A program made the translations under genes and the position numbers. 17,223 nucleotides of DNA. Origin: an uncultured Chloroflexota bacterium. Its GTDB lineage: Bacteria > Chloroflexota > Anaerolineae > Aggregatilineales > Phototrophicaceae. Positions 14,937 through 17,223 of the stretch are shown one piece after another (the first letter of the stretch is position 1; the number at the start of each line of letters is the position of its first letter). The notes beneath the pieces were generated by a model, which searched no databases, had not been told where the DNA came from, and saw only the letters and a program-made list of their open reading frames with translations. The stretch lies in contig CALBRY010000165.1 of the NCBI GenBank assembly GCA_937927665.1, forward strand, positions 1 to 17,223, in the 5' to 3' direction.

Positions 14937-16313
14937 TTAGAGTTTGACGAAATACGAGGACGCCGCGCGATCGATCATTTCCTTCGTCAGGAGCGGCGGC
15001 TTGTTCATGTAGGTGGCAATATCCAGAAGCTGCGAGATGATGTCACGCGGATGCACCGAACGCAGATTGCGCTCCATGTTGATGTACCATTCTTTGAGCA
15101 GGTAAGCGAGCGCCTGTTCGTCGTAGGCGATTCCTTTTGCCTTACAGACGCGGCGGAAAATCTCGCGGTACTGCTCGTAAGTCGGGTCGGTGATTTCGAT
15201 TTTGTGGCGAATACGGCGCAAGAACGCCTCGTCCACAAGGTCGCGCGGGTCAAGATTGGTCGAAAATACGATCAGCACGTTAAACGGCACTTCGATTTTG
15301 CGTCCCGTCGCCAGCGTCAAAAAGTCGCCGCCCTTTTCCAGCGGCACGATCCAGCGGTTGAGCAAGTCACGCGGGCGTACCTGTTGGCGACCAAAGTCGT
15401 CGATCAGGAACATGCCGCCGTTCGCCTTCATCTGGAACGGTGCTTCGTAATACTTGTTGATATCGTCGTAAACAAGGTCAAGACCTGCCAGCGTCAATTC
15501 ACCACCGACCATGATCATCGGGCGCTTGATACGCACCCAGCGCGGGTCAGGGATCACCCCTGTCCCCAAACGGCGAACTTCTTCACCTTCCGCCAGTTCG
15601 TGATTGACGTTATCGAATACGCGGATCACCTGACCGTCAACATCTACGGCATACGGAATCCAGATCGAGCCGCCGAGGATCATACGCCCGACTGTTTCAG
15701 CAACCGTCGTCTTGCCATTTCCGGGAGGACCATACAGAAAGACCGATTTACCGGAGTTGATGGCGGGTCCAATACGACCGAGCATTTCTTCGGAAATCAC
15801 GAGGTCTTTCATGATGTGCTTGAGCTGTTCTTCGTGAACGATCAAGCGTTCCCGGTTTTGTTCGCGCATCGCCCGCACATACTGCGTAAGCGTGACCGGA
15901 GCCGCCCCCGCGTATTGTGATCGGTTCAGCGCTTCGCGGGCTTTATCCGCCCCTTTTTCCGAAATCAAGTACTGATAACCTGCCTCACCGACGCCGCCGG
16001 AACCGCGCACCTCGACGAACTTCTCTTTCTTGAGGAAGTCCATCACCGTATCCAACACATTGGTGAACGGCAGTTTTACGATATCGGCGATCTGGTGACC
16101 CGGCATATAGCCGCCGAAGTACAGCACTTTCAGCACCAGATCGGCAACGTTCAGAAGATTCAGACCTGTTCCGTCAAGGGAAGTGAGCGGCGTGGGCGTC
16201 CAGGCGGCGCCCGGAGGTCCGCCTGCACCGGGACTCCTCAGCGTGCCGGAACCTCCGCCGATGCTGCGGATTTGCGAACCAGAAGGGCGTGGCGTATTCA
16301 CACTATCGGACAT
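14937..16313 (-). CDS. AAA+ ATPase with N-terminal winged-helix-like region
   Basis: In this 458-aa cytoplasmic protein, residues 1-45 are a flexible Gly/Pro/Ser-rich lead. Residues 50-130 resemble a winged-helix module (LNLLNVADLVLKVLYFGG, then a YQYLISEKGADKAREAL segment like an archaeal/bacterial transcription-regulator wing). The AAA+ core follows: Walker A GPPGNGKTT (195-203), Walker B MFLIDDFGR (301-309), sensor-1 FSTNLD (350-355) and an arginine-rich LRRIRHK (365-371). It resembles MoxR/RavA-type and pilus-neighbourhood AAA ATPases, but I cannot assign a client. The ATG at 16313 has AGGAA upstream, and a plausible promoter lies at 16333-16361. It sits upstream of two unknown soluble proteins. 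It could act as a chaperone-like remodeler or a DNA-bound regulator. Confidence 0.88.
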   Translation of the reverse strand: MSDSVNTPRPSGSQIRSIGGGSGTLRSPGAGGPPGAAWTPTPLTSLDGTGLNLLNVADLVLKVLYFGGYMPGHQIADIVKLPFTNVLDTVMDFLKKEKFVEVRGSGGVGEAGYQYLISEKGADKAREALNRSQYAGAAPVTLTQYVRAMREQNRERLIVHEEQLKHIMKDLVISEEMLGRIGPAINSGKSVFLYGPPGNGKTTVAETVGRMILGGSIWIPYAVDVDGQVIRVFDNVNHELAEGEEVRRLGTGVIPDPRWVRIKRPMIMVGGELTLAGLDLVYDDINKYYEAPFQMKANGGMFLIDDFGRQQVRPRDLLNRWIVPLEKGGDFLTLATGRKIEVPFNVLIVFSTNLDPRDLVDEAFLRRIRHKIEITDPTYEQYREIFRRVCKAKGIAYDEQALAYLLKEWYINMERNLRSVHPRDIISQLLDIATYMNKPPLLTKEMIDRAASSYFVKL

Positions 16314-16526
16314 AGTTTCCTACACACCTTTCATTCCAGAGGTATCTGTATTATCTCTCAAAAAGCAGTGTGCGCTATTTAGGTTTTTCACCCGTTTCAG
16401 GCAACTCATACGAAAAATAGGCTTGCGCCTCAGCACATGGTATCCTAGAGTAGCCCTTGTACGAGCTGCGATAGGGTTTATTGGTAGACGCCTCTCTATG
16501 ATGACGCACACTTCGAGTACCGAATA
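16314..16526. other. Divergent intergenic region between the ATPase and MBL-fold genes
   Basis: These 213 bases separate two divergent genes. Besides the promoter for the ATPase, TATGAT at 16497-16502 (+) could be the -10 box of the MBL gene, with no good -35. I find no tRNA, no conserved riboswitch-like core and no strong hairpin. Short reading frames here are not supported by ribosome binding sites or recognisable protein motifs. Confidence 0.5.
16333..16361 (-). promoter_or_regulatory. Putative sigma70 promoter of the AAA+ ATPase gene
   Basis: On the minus strand TTGAGA (16356-16361, five of six consensus bases) is followed after 17 bp by TGGAAT (16333-16338, four of six). The predicted start lies about 12 nt before the ATG, leaving a short leader that still contains AGGAA. 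A GATAAT within the spacer is an alternative -10 but lacks a matching -35. Confidence 0.33.
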
Positions 16527-17159
16527 ATGATTGACCAAATTGTCTGGTTAGGGCACGGTGCATTTATCCTTCACGGAACCCCTGACTCAGCAGGGAATCG
16601 CCCGACGGTTTATGTGAACCCGTGGCGGATTGCCAGCGCGGATCAACCGGCGGACGTGATTCTGATCAGCAGTGACCGTTTCGACCGCTGTTCACTGGCG
16701 GATATTCGCAAACTACGCGGCGAAAATACGCAAGTCATCGCCAGCGAGCGCGCCGCCGCCCTGTTGGGCGATTGTACCATTCTCCGCCCGTGGCAAAGCC
16801 TGAGCCTTGAACGCATGTGCATCAAAGCGATTCCTGCTTATCACGAGCGGCGCGGAGTCGATGGCGGTTTAGGGTTTTTGATTTCGATGCAGTTCTATGA
16901 TGTCTATTATGCGGGTGATACCGGGTTGATCCCCGAAATGAGCCGCATAAGCCCGGATATATCACTGCTGCCGATCAGCGGCGGCGATACCCTGACCACC
17001 GAAGAAGCCGCAGAAGCCGCGCTCAAATTGGGGTCGCGCTGGGTGATTCCCTACAACTGGGGAGCAGGCATCAACAACGCCAGCCGCAGTGATGCGCTGA
17101 CATTGGCGCGTGAACTCGATGGAAAAATCGAAACGGTTTTGCTGCCCCCGAATCGCTAA
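16527..17159 (+). CDS. UlaG-like metallo-beta-lactamase-fold protein with degenerate metal site
   Basis: This 210-aa protein follows the plan of small UlaG/YfiT-like MBL-fold hydrolases: VWLGHGAF (6-13), a DPY-like strand VYVNPW (28-33), the helix-start ADVILISSDRFDRCS (42-56), PAYHERRG (103-110), YYAGDTGL (127-134) and WVIPYNWG (172-179). The fold signature is clear, but the zinc motif HxHxDH has become SxRxDR (Ser49, Arg51, Arg54). The later PxH-type ligand is Asn177. Asp53 and Asp131 remain. Normal zinc hydrolase activity is therefore unlikely, and a binding or non-zinc role is inferred. The ATG at 16527 gives the conserved family N-terminus; no Shine-Dalgarno site is evident. The gene is single, with its own terminator. 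Confidence 0.85.
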   Translation: MIDQIVWLGHGAFILHGTPDSAGNRPTVYVNPWRIASADQPADVILISSDRFDRCSLADIRKLRGENTQVIASERAAALLGDCTILRPWQSLSLERMCIKAIPAYHERRGVDGGLGFLISMQFYDVYYAGDTGLIPEMSRISPDISLLPISGGDTLTTEEAAEAALKLGSRWVIPYNWGAGINNASRSDALTLARELDGKIETVLLPPNR

Positions 17160-17175
17160 AACGTAACCGATTGAA

Positions 17176-17210
17176 AAAAAAGACCTATCGGCGTTCGATA
17201 GGTCTTTTTT
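17176..17210 (+). terminator. Strong intrinsic terminator after the MBL-fold gene (bidirectional)
   Basis: A perfect 15-bp stem (17176-17190 with 17196-17210) encloses a 5-nt loop (GCGTT). Its core is GACCTATCG/CGATAGGTC and it ends in six T on the plus strand. A-runs on the left side mean it could also stop transcription arriving from the other direction. Confidence 0.93.
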
Positions 17211-17223
17211 GATCAGGTCACAC

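Noticed and set aside
15051..15920. 289-codon plus-strand frame opposite the AAA+ ATPase
   Set aside because: The ATPase motifs lie on the minus strand; the plus frame shows no family motif or ribosome binding site.
16441..16526. Possible tRNA or structured RNA upstream of the MBL gene
   Set aside because: I could not form a cloverleaf or any conserved riboswitch-like core.
16320..16538. 72-codon minus-strand frame in the divergent intergenic region
   Set aside because: It has no ribosome binding site, overlaps the likely ATPase promoter and crosses the MBL start.

Overview
The window most likely comes from a chromosome of the phylum Chloroflexota (Anaerolineae-like). This is inferred from gene content and style, not from a marker gene. 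The strongest clue is a PknB-type kinase joined by a long Thr/Pro linker to an NBR1-type Ig-like domain. Membrane-anchored TolB-like propellers and an obgE-nadD cluster also fit. Genes are tightly packed, GC-moderate and mostly on the minus strand. I see no phage, IS, CRISPR or rRNA/tRNA features.

Region 1 (1-4509) concerns polysaccharides and signalling. The 3' end of a GH1 beta-glucosidase (+) converges on a secreted GH81 endo-beta-1,3-glucanase (-). Between them lies an imperfect 58-bp inverted repeat. The GH81 gene lies 18 bp behind a Ser/Thr kinase gene, so the two are probably co-transcribed. Together the two hydrolases could take a beta-1,3-glucan to glucose.

Region 2 (4510-6957) holds a class II fumarase/aspartase-family lyase (aspartase-like by motif) and a Mn/Fe superoxide dismutase, both minus strand and each closed by a clear intrinsic terminator. 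The promoter of the next gene overlaps the preceding terminator in both cases, and one promoter lies inside the terminator hairpin.

Region 3 (6958-8922, +) holds an EamA/DMT permease and a membrane-anchored TolB-like beta-propeller, 24 bp apart. The propeller gene ends tail-to-tail, with a 4-bp overlap, on the next operon.

Region 4 (8919-16313, -) reads, in transcription order: an AAA+ ATPase with an N-terminal winged-helix-like region; a terminator-like hairpin; two proteins I do not recognise (216 and 185 aa); an extended SDR epimerase/reductase; ObgE; NadD; and a secreted tandem solute-binding protein. The last five are spaced 30 bp or less or overlap, so they look like one operon mixing housekeeping genes (obgE, nadD) with accessory ones.

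Region 5 (16314-17223) has a 213-bp divergent intergenic region. It is followed by a UlaG-like metallo-beta-lactamase-fold protein whose HxHxDH metal motif is replaced by SxRxDR, then a strong terminator. No single clearly new defence or mobile system is visible. The best candidates for new biology are the degenerate MBL-fold protein, the AAA+ ATPase with its two unknown neighbours, the permease-less tandem binding protein, and the kinase/glucanase pair.
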